Origin: CAZWSX01 sp964636985
Lineage (GTDB): Bacteria > Planctomycetota > Planctomycetia > Pirellulales > Pirellulaceae
Assembly: GCA_964636985.1 (NCBI GenBank)
Contig: CAZWSX010000016.1
Span: 103,532 to 167,531, forward strand
Reading direction: 5' to 3'
DNA length: 64,000 nt
Shown: piece by piece, positions 18,511 to 27,851 of the stretch
Position numbering within the stretch: the first letter of the stretch is position 1
Layout: each line of letters begins with the position of its first letter
Translations under genes and position numbers: made by a program
The notes under the pieces: generated by a model
The model's database searches: none
What the model saw: only the letters and a program-made list of their open reading frames with translations
Told to the model about the DNA's origin: nothing

Positions 18511-19695
18511 TTAGTTCGGCGGCTTCACAGCAAGGCCATCGCGACGGCATCCCATCCGTTGATAGGTTTCGTAGTCGATGGATTCCGGTAAGAATTTCAC
18601 CGCTCCGTCCGCAAATACGAAGTAGGCTCCGCCACGGTGCTTCGACTTGAAGCCAATGGCTGTCGTCCAGTTGTCATACCGGCGGCACATATTCGGGTTT
18701 TGCCCGGGGTCAGGAGGATTGCCGTCTTCGCCCAAGCACGTTTGGTAGTTGATCGGCGCGATCGTCGACGTCCACCAGTTATTGAAGTGCCACCAGTGGT
18801 TACGGTAGTGGTCGCCGCAACGGTAGCGAACTTCACCATACAGGATAGTGAAGGCCGTGCCGTCGGGAATTTCACCCAACGTTGCCGACCAGGCGCCACG
18901 AGCATAGGGACCCGAGATCCCGCCACTTTCCATCTTGTTGGTGTTACCGTGGTGGTTGTAGCCGTCGCCGAAGTAACTATTCACGTTGGTCGATGCTGGA
19001 AGCGTTACAGTTTGCCACACGCGACCACCACTATTGGTAGCGAGGTCCGACCGGTACAGGTTGCAACCGATGTGCGTAGGCATACCAACGGGACCGATAT
19101 TCATCCCGTAGTTGGCCGACGACAGACCTGGGTCATCGCGGCCCGTATCCGACGGGCAAAGCCAACCCCCGACTTCCCACTTTTCCTTGCGAAGGACGAA
19201 GAACTTGTACTTCTCCAGTTGGTCGTCGATAGTGCCGTTGTGGCTATAAGTGATATTGTTGACCGTCACCGTGTTGGGATGGCACGTGAAGTCGAGTAGA
19301 TCGTACGCGGGCGCAATTTCCATGTAAGGCATCAGCTTCACATAGCGCGAGCCTTTGTAGGCGTTTGGAAAATTGGCCCAGTCGCCGCACCGCCACCACC
19401 AGGGTTCCGCTGTGGTTGCAGCGTTCGCGCCGGGGTTGTCCGCCGCACCACAAAACTCGCTACCGGTCGGCAGCCGCTTGTGCGCGTCTTCGTACTCCAG
19501 GTTCCCAAGGCCGATTTGCTTCATGTTGTTGGAGCATTGCGTTTTTCGCGCGGCTTCGCGAGCAGCTTGGATCGCGGGAAGCAGCAGCGCCACGAGCACG
19601 CCGATGATCGCGATGACCACCAACAATTCGATGAGCGTGAAGCCCACCTTTCTCAATCTGACTCTTCGTCTTCTTCCAAGTGACCTCAAATTCAT
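18511..19695 (-). CDS. DUF1559 prepilin-like protein
   Basis: 394 residues from ATG 19695, chosen because GGAGG lies eight bases upstream; the longer reading from 19752 adds 19 residues with no such site. The N-terminus is a short basic leader and the type IV prepilin motif GFTLIELL, with cleavage expected after the Gly, then a hydrophobic helix and LLPAIQAAREAARKTQC, the DUF1559 signature. The rest is the globular DUF1559 domain with a C-terminal H-X9-DG type ending (FADGAVKF). These proteins are expanded in Planctomycetota and are presumed to be pseudopilins or surface proteins. The 3' end of this gene is echoed at 17560-17567. Confidence 0.94.
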   Translation of the reverse strand: MNLRSLGRRRRVRLRKVGFTLIELLVVIAIIGVLVALLLPAIQAAREAARKTQCSNNMKQIGLGNLEYEDAHKRLPTGSEFCGAADNPGANAATTAEPWWWRCGDWANFPNAYKGSRYVKLMPYMEIAPAYDLLDFTCHPNTVTVNNITYSHNGTIDDQLEKYKFFVLRKEKWEVGGWLCPSDTGRDDPGLSSANYGMNIGPVGMPTHIGCNLYRSDLATNSGGRVWQTVTLPASTNVNSYFGDGYNHHGNTNKMESGGISGPYARGAWSATLGEIPDGTAFTILYGEVRYRCGDHYRNHWWHFNNWWTSTIAPINYQTCLGEDGNPPDPGQNPNMCRRYDNWTTAIGFKSKHRGGAYFVFADGAVKFLPESIDYETYQRMGCRRDGLAVKPPN

Positions 19696-20051
19696 ACCGA
19701 CACCTCCAAAAAATAGCGGGAAAACACGAAAAAATATTTTCCCGAAAAACAAGAAAGGGTAGACAGGCGACCTAAGCCCGCTACCAGGGGGACATTCTTC
19801 CCGAACTCATCGCCAATTACAATCCCTTCATAGCCCCCACTGGGGCGTTTTCTTTCACGCTTCTTTGGAAGACTAAGAAAACCGGCCATTTTTTGAGCTG
19901 TTTCGCCGGTCGTCGGCTCGTTTATTCAAATTTTTTTTCTAGATTTCGACCGATCGGCTGTTCGTTTCGTAAGATCCGTAATCCAGGCATGCAGGTGGCA
20001 CAGGAACTTATCGCCCATAACGTTGTTGCCCAATCCGTGTTTTTTAAGACC

Positions 20052-21374
20052 ATGACCGCCAAATATCAAAGTTGGGTCCCTATGCTCCGCGCGTTGGCTG
20101 GCCTGACAGTCATCGGCCTGTTGGTTGCCCTTGTTGTTGTATGGGCGAGCCAGCCAACTCCTGATCCTTGGCAGGAGGTTCGCGAACTGATTCTTCATGG
20201 CAATCCCGAACGCGCCGGCGAAAAAATGCGCGAGCTCGATCCGGCAGGCAACAACTGGCGCACGCATTGGCTGCGCGCGCGGATGTACCGCTACGTCGGA
20301 AAAATGGCGGAAGCCCGGATCGAACTGCAGGAAGCCGCCAAATTGGGAGGGGATATCGAGACGCTGGAGCGGGAACAACTCTTTTGTTTGGCTGTCTCAG
20401 GACAGGTGAGTAGAGCAGAAGGACAATTGAATCGACTGTTGCTCGATCCAAGGGGAGACGCTGCCGAGATCGCCCGCTCCTACACGCTGGGATATTACCT
20501 GGCACAGCGATTCAAAGAGGCCAATCAGATGCTCAAGGCCTGGCGAGACGATGAACCCAACAACGCCGAACCATGGTTCCTGCAGGGGCTGGCATTCGAC
20601 TTTACAGACCACACGCGGGAGGCCGTCGAGGCCATGCGCAAAGGCCTGGAACTAGACCCTTCCCGATGGAGAATGCGGCTTGTCCTGGCGGGGTATTTGG
20701 AAGCGGCCGGGGAGTTCGACGATGCATTCGCGGAAACGGAAGCGGTCTTGGCGGAACGCCCCAATGAGCCAGAAGCGATCTTCTTTATGGGGCTTTTAGG
20801 CTTGAAGTTCGGCGAACTTGAACTGGCAGAGGAAAACCTTGAAAAACTGCGTCACATCCCCAACGTCGAAATTCGCCTTTGCCAACTGGAAATGCAGGTG
20901 GCCGGCGTAAAACTCGATTGGCAAAACGTGAAAAGATGGGCCAGAAGGCTGTTAGAGCTACGCCCCAACGATGTCGACGCGATGACGCAGCTTGCCCGCG
21001 CGCTTGCAGCGGAAGGGAACGTGGCGGAAGCGGAGGCGTACCGAGAGCGGATTCAACAAAACACCATTCGCTTGCAGAGCATCCAAAACCTCACGGACGA
21101 ACTTGGCCGCGAGCGAAACCAGGCCGAATTGCTGATTGAGATTGGCGACGAGTCTCGCGCGGCCGACGTAGACGAGCGGGGCTATCACTGGTACCGCGCT
21201 GCAGTCGAGGTCGATCCGCTTTGCAAAAGAGGACACGAACGACTCGCCCGATACTACCGCGAAATTGGGAATCTCGAGCGGGCGGAAGAGCACGAGCGGA
21301 AAGCAAAGCAATGCCCCGACCGCCCCGTGCCCCCTTCTCTCGGCAAGCCTAAAGTAAGGCCCGACAAGACCTGA
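20052..21374 (+). CDS. Membrane-anchored TPR protein
   Basis: 440 residues from ATG 20052. One membrane helix near residues 15-33 (LAGLTVIGLLVALVVVW) is followed by about ten tetratricopeptide-like repeats, for example EANQMLKAWRDDEPNNAEPWFLQGLAF and HYRAAVEVDPL-type units. The orientation is inside-to-outside with the TPR domain outside the cytoplasm if the positive-inside rule holds. Starts at 19893 and 19989 are possible, but none has a convincing ribosome-binding site, so the exact start is uncertain. TPR domains bind peptides or proteins; the partner is unknown. It is divergent from the DUF1559 gene and stands alone. Confidence 0.8.
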   Translation: MTAKYQSWVPMLRALAGLTVIGLLVALVVVWASQPTPDPWQEVRELILHGNPERAGEKMRELDPAGNNWRTHWLRARMYRYVGKMAEARIELQEAAKLGGDIETLEREQLFCLAVSGQVSRAEGQLNRLLLDPRGDAAEIARSYTLGYYLAQRFKEANQMLKAWRDDEPNNAEPWFLQGLAFDFTDHTREAVEAMRKGLELDPSRWRMRLVLAGYLEAAGEFDDAFAETEAVLAERPNEPEAIFFMGLLGLKFGELELAEENLEKLRHIPNVEIRLCQLEMQVAGVKLDWQNVKRWARRLLELRPNDVDAMTQLARALAAEGNVAEAEAYRERIQQNTIRLQSIQNLTDELGRERNQAELLIEIGDESRAADVDERGYHWYRAAVEVDPLCKRGHERLARYYREIGNLERAEEHERKAKQCPDRPVPPSLGKPKVRPDKT

Positions 21375-21712
21375 TTCGCTTGTCGATCGCACCCCCAAGT
21401 GGACGTCGTACATCGGATGCCACGTCATCACCACCAACAAGTCGATGGGCGTGAATAGGTCTCTTGGAAATACCTATTCAAGGGGGGGGCACGCAGTCCT
21501 GGTGCCTGGGACGTATGGCCTTTAACCCCAACCGCTAAGCGGGCCCGCCTTAACAAATTGGTTTTAGGCGCCCTCTTTGAAAATTCTTACAAAGCGTTCG
21601 CTGGAACGCTTCACTATAAGACGTCGTTCAAAGGGCTCAGCGTGGCAGAAGACGAGACCACGGCGAACTGCCAGAGTCGATTCGCCGTAGATGGTGCGGA
21701 AGGAGTCACATT
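21375..21712 (+). promoter_or_regulatory. Intergenic region upstream of a small lipoprotein gene
   Basis: 338 bases without a gene. It contains a run of nine G (near 21481-21489) and a perfect 8-bp hairpin, AAGCGTTC with GAACGCTT around GCTG, at 21592-21611. TATAAG at 21615-21620 could be a -10 element but no matching -35 lies at the right distance. GGAAGGAG at about 21697-21704 is the ribosome-binding site of the next gene. Confidence 0.4.
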
Positions 21713-22222
21713 ATGCAAATGGGAAGCATTCGGTCGGTCTCTTTACTGGCGCTGCTGTCTCTTGGTCTGCTCGCGGGGAGTGGTTGCACATCGCTTCCGC
21801 AAATGGGCATGCCCGATCTGTCGGCTCTTATGCCGTCGACGACAAAGACGCCGCCGAAGCAGGTGGTCTCGTTAGGCAAGTGCACCGTGGAATTCCGCGA
21901 TTCCAACGGCGAACTCGAAGGCACTTCCCAACTCGATGTTGGAGAGGAAACGGTCGTCACGGAGTTGCTGCATCGGTCGCGCGCATTCAGTCGCTATAAC
22001 CGCGTGCTGGTTCACCTGGATCGCAAAACTCCCAACGGCCCGCCCTGCCGCATGGACGTCCACGTCGATAAGACAAAACGGCGTGCCGTGGAACACGAGG
22101 ACTACCACATTCGACCAGGCGACAAGTTAGTGGTCCACGAAGACCCGCGGACCATCCTAGACGACATGATGAGCCAGGCAACGAACGGAATGTTGGGCCG
22201 CGCCGCTCCTAAGACGCGCTAG
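21713..22222 (+). CDS. Small lipoprotein of unknown function
   Basis: 169 residues. A lipoprotein signal peptide ends LLAGSGC with the lipid Cys near residue 25. The mature protein has a Met/Pro-rich linker, then a compact basic domain with RMDVHVDKTKRR, and a segment EDYHIRPGDKLVVHEDP that resembles the RPGD-L turn of polysaccharide-export or SLBB-type proteins. That resemblance is short and I do not assign the family. The start is supported by GGAAGGAG seven to nine bases upstream. It converges on the ABC permease gene, 24 bases away. Confidence 0.8.
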   Translation: MQMGSIRSVSLLALLSLGLLAGSGCTSLPQMGMPDLSALMPSTTKTPPKQVVSLGKCTVEFRDSNGELEGTSQLDVGEETVVTELLHRSRAFSRYNRVLVHLDRKTPNGPPCRMDVHVDKTKRRAVEHEDYHIRPGDKLVVHEDPRTILDDMMSQATNGMLGRAAPKTR

Positions 22223-22246
22223 TCTTGCAGCACAACGGCTGAGAAC

Positions 22247-23899
22247 TCATCCACCCGACGTCGAAACGCGCCAGCGGCTGTTGAACAGCCAAATCATGGT
22301 GGTCATCAATCCGCCCAAGTACAGCAACGTGAAGGAGACGTAAGCAGCGTACATGTGCCAGGTGTTGGGGATGCCCTGGTTGATGTTCCGTCCCACGTTG
22401 ATATCGAGCGGGACCGAGAAGATCGATATGAACGGGCTGGTGAAGCCCGCCGCCTTCACAACTGGCGTGGCGGGATCGGTCGGGAAAAACTTGTCGGCGA
22501 AGTAGCCGACCGCGACAGGCGCGGCAAACAGCGCGATGATGATGACATAGGTCGTCATCAGGCTGGTAGCCGTCTTCTTGAAGAGAGCCGAGCAAAACAA
22601 AGCGGTCATGGCCGTGGTGAGGCACGTAAATCCGACGACGGAAAGGTAAGCGAACACCGCCGGCAGATTGTTCCAATAGGCAGGAACCATCGCGCACGCC
22701 AACAGCAGCGGCCACAGCAAAAAGAGCGTGAGCACGGTTGAGACCCGCAGTCCCGAAATAAGCTTGCCCCACAGGATTTGCCACGGCGTGATGGTGGTTG
22801 TCAGCAGCAGGTCCAACGTTTCACGTTCGCGTTCGCTGGTGACGCTCCCCGCCGAGAACACAGGCCCGACCAGCATGTTGAACAACACGACGTAGGCGAT
22901 GAAAAACGGGCAGCGCTCGGGCGTGATGTAGAGAAACCACGCCATCAGCGGGATCGTGAGGAACATGCTCATCTGGATCACGATCCGCAGCATGAGCGTT
23001 CCCTGACTGAAGATCTCGCTGCGCATTTCCTTGTCGTAGACCGGGTTCGAACCGTCTTCCATCAAGTCGTTGCGCTTTTCCGGAGCGAAAAGGTAGTCGG
23101 GGAATTGATCGCGCCGAATCACCAAACCGACCACTTGTTCGGCCTCACGCTCCAAATCGACCACGTCCTTCCCTTCCGCGCCGACATCCGGTGGATGCAG
23201 CAAACGCGCGGCCGTGTTGAAAAACAGCAGCACGCACACGCTATAGGCCATCGGCGGGATCACATAGGTGAACACGGCCAGACGCTGCGCCCCTTGATCG
23301 CTGAACCATTCCCACAAACCGGCACCGACCATTGCTACAGGCAGAATCGCCAGGTAGCTCACAACGAGCGACGCACTGGTCCGCTGAAAGTAAGCGCTGC
23401 ACGCGACACTGATCATGCCAAACATCGCCACAGCGACGACGAGCGCGCCGTAGGCCGCTAAGACTTCGTATAAACTCACACCCCCTAAGGGAATACAAAG
23501 CATCACGATCGGCAGCGAGGAGAAGATCAAGATCGCCAAGTGGGCTAGCGCCGCCAGGAGCTTGCCTAGCACGATCGAGGCCGGCTCGAGCGGACTTGCC
23601 AACAGCATTTCGTAGGTGGCGCGTTCCTTCTCGCCTGTGATGGTTCCCGCGGCGAAGCTGGGAGCCATCAGCGACGCGATGACGAATTGGCCCGAGAAGA
23701 ACAAATTCACCAAGGCGCGAGTTTGCATCGCGTTGCGTCCGCCAGGTGTCAAATCGAACGCCGCCTCGCTCCGCGGCCAAGCAAAGTAGACCACCGCTCC
23801 CAAAAGAGCTTGGTAGACAAGCAGCAGGACAAAGGCCCGCCCCATGCGGAGGTTGACCAAGAGCTCGCGTTGCAAGACGGGATTGTTGAAGAGAAACAT
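22247..23899 (-). CDS. ABC-2 type transporter permease
   Basis: 550 residues with about twelve hydrophobic segments in two halves. Each half carries the ABC-2 permease signature: FAAGTITGEKERATYEMLLASPL near 80-105 and GSVTSERERETLDLLLTTTITPW near 340-365. The halves are separated by a charged cytoplasmic loop around 210-260. This is a fused two-domain permease, so it needs an ATP-binding subunit, but no ATPase gene lies beside it. The substrate is unknown. The gene is alone on its strand, 74 bases after the DinB-like gene. Confidence 0.92.
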   Translation of the reverse strand: MFLFNNPVLQRELLVNLRMGRAFVLLLVYQALLGAVVYFAWPRSEAAFDLTPGGRNAMQTRALVNLFFSGQFVIASLMAPSFAAGTITGEKERATYEMLLASPLEPASIVLGKLLAALAHLAILIFSSLPIVMLCIPLGGVSLYEVLAAYGALVVAVAMFGMISVACSAYFQRTSASLVVSYLAILPVAMVGAGLWEWFSDQGAQRLAVFTYVIPPMAYSVCVLLFFNTAARLLHPPDVGAEGKDVVDLEREAEQVVGLVIRRDQFPDYLFAPEKRNDLMEDGSNPVYDKEMRSEIFSQGTLMLRIVIQMSMFLTIPLMAWFLYITPERCPFFIAYVVLFNMLVGPVFSAGSVTSERERETLDLLLTTTITPWQILWGKLISGLRVSTVLTLFLLWPLLLACAMVPAYWNNLPAVFAYLSVVGFTCLTTAMTALFCSALFKKTATSLMTTYVIIIALFAAPVAVGYFADKFFPTDPATPVVKAAGFTSPFISIFSVPLDINVGRNINQGIPNTWHMYAAYVSFTLLYLGGLMTTMIWLFNSRWRVSTSGG

Positions 23900-23973
23900 G
23901 GCGACTCAACGGTTGGAGATCTTAGATAAGAGGAGGATTGTCGATCACCGGTATCCGTGTGGCAAAAGGCGCG

Positions 23974-24465
23974 TCACCCGTTTGCCGCTTTGTATAGGTT
24001 CAGCGTGATATGAGCCTGGCCTTGGTGGTGGGGTTCGTGCCAGGCGATCACGTTCAGGACGTCGTGGACGCTCCAGCCGCGCTCTTTGAAGGCTTCGGGG
24101 CGGGCTTCCAATCCGCCGTCCCCAATCTTCGAAATCGTTTTCAGTAAGTGTTCGCGTGCTTGCCCCAAGATATTGCGAATTTCTTGCGGACCGGGAATGT
24201 TGTCGTCGGGCGTGCTGCCGCCTTTGAAGCGCGGAACCAGGTCCGCCCATTGCGGCTTATCGGGCGGAGCCAGGCGTTCAGTGGCGAACAATTCCTCGGT
24301 GATCCCGATATGCATCAGCTGCCACGCAATGTGGGCTCGGCCCGGTCCTGGCCGCCAAGCCAGCACTTTCATGGGGTCCGGTTCTTTCTCGACTCGGTCG
24401 AGCAAACCCAAAGTGCGGCTACGGTTGAATTCGTAGGCCCGTCGGAAAGTGGCGATCACGCTCAT
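23974..24465 (-). CDS. DinB-family protein
   Basis: 163 residues. The pattern fits the DinB/YfiT four-helix bundle: a His in the second helix segment (HIAWQLMHIG, about 46-55) and the C-terminal pair in WHEPHHQGQAH (about 142-152), which together bind a divalent metal. No signal peptide. DinB-like proteins include metal-dependent thiol transferases and enzymes of unknown role. It lies upstream of the ABC permease on the same strand with 74 bases between, so co-transcription is possible but not shown. Confidence 0.88.
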   Translation of the reverse strand: MSVIATFRRAYEFNRSRTLGLLDRVEKEPDPMKVLAWRPGPGRAHIAWQLMHIGITEELFATERLAPPDKPQWADLVPRFKGGSTPDDNIPGPQEIRNILGQAREHLLKTISKIGDGGLEARPEAFKERGWSVHDVLNVIAWHEPHHQGQAHITLNLYKAANG

Positions 24466-24545
24466 GAAGCTCTCGCTGCGGTTGTGAACAGAGGGAAGTG
24501 CCGATGAGAAGCCGGTCGCGGCATCAATGCCACGACCGTTCGCCC

Positions 24546-27500
24546 TTAGTTGCCAATCGCAAGGACGCGCTGCCCGGCTGCCATAATCATCGCCTCGTCG
24601 TAGGCGTTATGAAAGATGGGAACGGGAGTGCCCGGACGGCCCGGAGTCACCCCCGAAACATCCTCGAGTTTCACTTCCATAAACCGGGCCTGGTCGTCGT
24701 AATTGAATTCCAGGCGGATCGAGTGCAGGCCGGGTTTTACTGAGATACCCGTCTTGCGAGCCATATTGGCTCCAGCCGGCTGCAGGTCGAGTTTCTCACC
24801 ATCGATGGTGAGCTCGCACTCACGTCGATCGAGACCCGGCAGTTGCACACTGGCCGACCAGGTCGAAAGCTGTTTGCAATCGGCCAGGCCTTCCAGCACC
24901 AATCGGCCAGCTTTTTTCCCGCCGGATTCGCGAAGCTTGTCGAGCGAGGTGTACTTGCTCGGCACAGTGATTAGCAGCCCCGTCGATTTATCCTGAGCCA
25001 ACACGCCCCCGAACATCGTCTCTAAGCGGGCCGAGAGGGTCATCTCGATCAAGATTTTCGAAAGATCGCGGGCCATCTTTTCAGGCTTGACCGAGCCGGC
25101 GAGTTTCTTCATCGCGTCGCGCCGCTGGCCTGCCATGGTGACCACTTGGGGATCGGCGAGCATTTCCGATTCGATCAGCCGATCGTAGAAGATCGCCGTT
25201 TTATAAGCCGCGAGCGGTTTGAATTTTGGGTCGATGCCCGGAGCCGCTTCGAACCAGGCGTTCGCGATGGCTAGCGACCGATCGATGTCGAAGTCCCCGC
25301 GCGTCCCCGACTCGATCTTGGCGGCTTCGGCGATCTTAGGATCGCCCGACTTCATGAGGTGCTTGAGGCCCTCCTCCATCTCGCCGAACATCAACAATTC
25401 GTACAACCCGACTTTGGTATTGGCGTCGCCATCGTCGGGCTTATCCTTCAGGATGTCGCGGGCGGCAAAGAGTTCCCCGTATTGCTTGCGTGCTTTTTCG
25501 AGTTCCTTCTTGATTTCTTCCGACTTCTTCTTGGCATTAGGGTCTCTCACTTTCGCACCGGTCGCGGCCGCCATCTTAGAGAGGGCCTCCACATGATCGA
25601 GCGCGCTACCTTCCGACGCCTTGCGGCATTCATCCCACATGATCAGAAGCATGCCGCGGCGAATATCGACCGGAGGGTCCTTCTTGCCCACCGCCGTGAG
25701 AATCTCGATCCGTTTCGCCGTGCTATCGAACGAGTAGCGCGATTCCAGCACGTCGATCATGGTGAGCGCCGTGACCGGGTCTTCGGCTTCCACGGCCGCT
25801 TTGGATGCGGCGGTTACCAGGCCGACGAACTCGGTATCGCTCTCGGACCTGATTCCTTTGCCGGCGACTTTCCAGAGCTCAGTTTGCTTTTCCCACGACG
25901 ACTTCAGCGGTTTAAGCCGGGCTTTAAGAGCCGTTTCAGCGGTCTTGGCGGTTTCTTCCACTTGCTCGCCGGCGGGAAGACTGGGCTTCACTTTTTCCTG
26001 GCCCGATAGCTCGGAAAAACTGGGCCGCGCCGCTGGATTGGCGCCGGGCGTCTTGTCGCGGGGATCGATGAGCGACGTGAGCGAGAGCGAGCCCACTTCA
26101 AAGGCGCCGTTCGACGAACCAATGGTTACCGACTTAGGAACCGGGAGGGGCAACTGCCGCGCCGGCGAAATGCCGACGCTTCCCGCCTCGACCACGGAAT
26201 TGAAAACTCCCTTGTTCCCTACCTTGAAAGAGATCTGGTCTTTGAAAACCAGGATTTCAATGTCGTGGAAATCGGTGTTCTCGAAAACTCGCCCGGTGAA
26301 CCTCGAATTGGCTTGCTGCTGATCGAGGGTTTCGCCTTGAATGGTGTCAAAGCCCGTGAATTGCCCTTCGAAGCTATCGATGGCGAGCACGGTTGTCATA
26401 TTGGCGATGGGGATGACAAACCACAGTTCGCCATCGAAATCCTTCCTCCTGATCCGCGCCCGGAGGCTGTAGTTGGGCGGATACGCATCGTCGAGCGTGA
26501 CCACGTCGCGCGGGCCGCCCGCCGACACCAAAAGATTGCCGCTGCGAGTCCAACTACCGGCAAGCACTCGCGGCTCGCCGACGAGCTTCTCGATCAGTTT
26601 GGTCTCTTCGCCGTACGTAAGTTGAAGATCGCGGTTTGGCGCCTTTTTGCCTTTATCCGGCGCCTTTTTCTCGGATCCTTTTTTGGGCGGCGTCTTCTCC
26701 GGGGGCGCTTTTTCAGGAGGAGCCTTTTCAGGCGTTGTTTTCCCGGGATTCGTCTTCTCTTCCGGCGGATGCTTTTGCGGTGGAACGGTTTCTGGCGTGG
26801 TCTTTTCGCTCGTTTTGGAATGGTCGGGCGATGTTGTACTGCCGCTGTTGTCGGACGTCTCGGTGCTTCCTTTGGTGACGTCGTTGACCGCCGAATTGAA
26901 GACTTCCGGCTTCAAGTTAAAGGCCACAACAATGCCGACAATGGTCAGAACGACTGCGATCGACGCTCCTACCATCAGACCGGTGTGGCTGTTCGAGCCT
27001 TTACCCCGGCGCCGGCCGGTGTACGCCGTCGAGATTTCTGGCCCGGCCGAGGGCGCCTGAGGAACCGGCGCGTACTGTTGATGCGGATAACCAGGAGTCG
27101 CGCCTGAGTAGGGCTGCCCCGTAGGCGAGTAGGGCGCATACGCCGCCGGAGTTGCGTATCCCTGTGGAGCATAGGGCTGCGCTTGCGGAGGTTGGGCCTG
27201 CGGGTACGCAACCGGGATCGCCACTTCCGTCGCCTGGAGTTGCTGATCGTAGGCCGCGCGCTTCTCGTCGTTGAGCAGCGTCTTGGTGGCGCCGGAGATC
27301 TCGGTCAGCAGCTTTTGGCAAATCTGAGCTCGCTTGCTCGTCTGAAATGTTTTGAGGTGCGCCATCCGGGCGTCGGCGGCGTGCGAAATGACTTCGCGAT
27401 TGTTTTCGTACTTCCGTAAACCCAACAGGCGATAGAAGTTGGGTGGCTGCTCGTCCGGCGGAATGCCGAGCCACGTGTAGTACGGATCGAAAGGCTCAGC

Positions 27501-27563
27501 CCCAGAATTTGGCCCCCCAGAATTCTTCGGACTACCGGATGAACCCGGGTTCGCTCTACTCAT
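24546..27563 (-). CDS. J-domain-like, single-span membrane protein
   Basis: 1005 residues. The N-terminal ~110 residues resemble a planctomycete J-domain-like module: YYTWLGIPPDEQPPNFYRLLGL, then a helix pair and LLNDEKRAAYDQQL. A Pro/Gln/Tyr-rich linker follows, then a basic RRRGKG stretch and one membrane helix at about 193-215. Next is a Lys/Pro repeat linker (PPEK units, about 250-300), a concanavalin/LamG-like segment (about 330-500), a long helical region (about 520-800) and a C-terminal beta-rich domain. The J-like part is therefore cytoplasmic and the rest outside the membrane. The HPD motif of true DnaJ is not present, so Hsp70 stimulation should not be assumed. It is divergent from the ATPase/VWA operon. 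Confidence 0.8.
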   Translation of the reverse strand: MSRANPGSSGSPKNSGGPNSGAEPFDPYYTWLGIPPDEQPPNFYRLLGLRKYENNREVISHAADARMAHLKTFQTSKRAQICQKLLTEISGATKTLLNDEKRAAYDQQLQATEVAIPVAYPQAQPPQAQPYAPQGYATPAAYAPYSPTGQPYSGATPGYPHQQYAPVPQAPSAGPEISTAYTGRRRGKGSNSHTGLMVGASIAVVLTIVGIVVAFNLKPEVFNSAVNDVTKGSTETSDNSGSTTSPDHSKTSEKTTPETVPPQKHPPEEKTNPGKTTPEKAPPEKAPPEKTPPKKGSEKKAPDKGKKAPNRDLQLTYGEETKLIEKLVGEPRVLAGSWTRSGNLLVSAGGPRDVVTLDDAYPPNYSLRARIRRKDFDGELWFVIPIANMTTVLAIDSFEGQFTGFDTIQGETLDQQQANSRFTGRVFENTDFHDIEILVFKDQISFKVGNKGVFNSVVEAGSVGISPARQLPLPVPKSVTIGSSNGAFEVGSLSLTSLIDPRDKTPGANPAARPSFSELSGQEKVKPSLPAGEQVEETAKTAETALKARLKPLKSSWEKQTELWKVAGKGIRSESDTEFVGLVTAASKAAVEAEDPVTALTMIDVLESRYSFDSTAKRIEILTAVGKKDPPVDIRRGMLLIMWDECRKASEGSALDHVEALSKMAAATGAKVRDPNAKKKSEEIKKELEKARKQYGELFAARDILKDKPDDGDANTKVGLYELLMFGEMEEGLKHLMKSGDPKIAEAAKIESGTRGDFDIDRSLAIANAWFEAAPGIDPKFKPLAAYKTAIFYDRLIESEMLADPQVVTMAGQRRDAMKKLAGSVKPEKMARDLSKILIEMTLSARLETMFGGVLAQDKSTGLLITVPSKYTSLDKLRESGGKKAGRLVLEGLADCKQLSTWSASVQLPGLDRRECELTIDGEKLDLQPAGANMARKTGISVKPGLHSIRLEFNYDDQARFMEVKLEDVSGVTPGRPGTPVPIFHNAYDEAMIMAAGQRVLAIGN

Positions 27564-27851
27564 TACTCAATTCCATCGAAACGCTGATTGAATACCGCGG
27601 CTTTGCCACCGGACCCCCGAGCCCACCAGAGCGCGTTTTCAATCAAGACACCCAGTATGAATCTACGAAACCCAATGCAATGGTTCAAGTTGCAACGATT
27701 CTTACAAGGCCATCCTTACCAGGCACTAGTTCCATCTTAATTGCGGATGCTGCGCGCCCGTTCTTCGTCTTGCAGGACACGTGGCGTGTTGCCACGGCCC
27801 CTATAATGACGTTGTTCGTTTCCAATTTGTTTCCCTTGCCCGGGGGCAGAG

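Noticed and set aside
21481..21489. Run of nine G as a possible phase-variable tract
   Set aside because: It lies in an intergenic stretch about 220 bases from the next start codon, outside any reading frame, so phase variation by frameshift is not expected.
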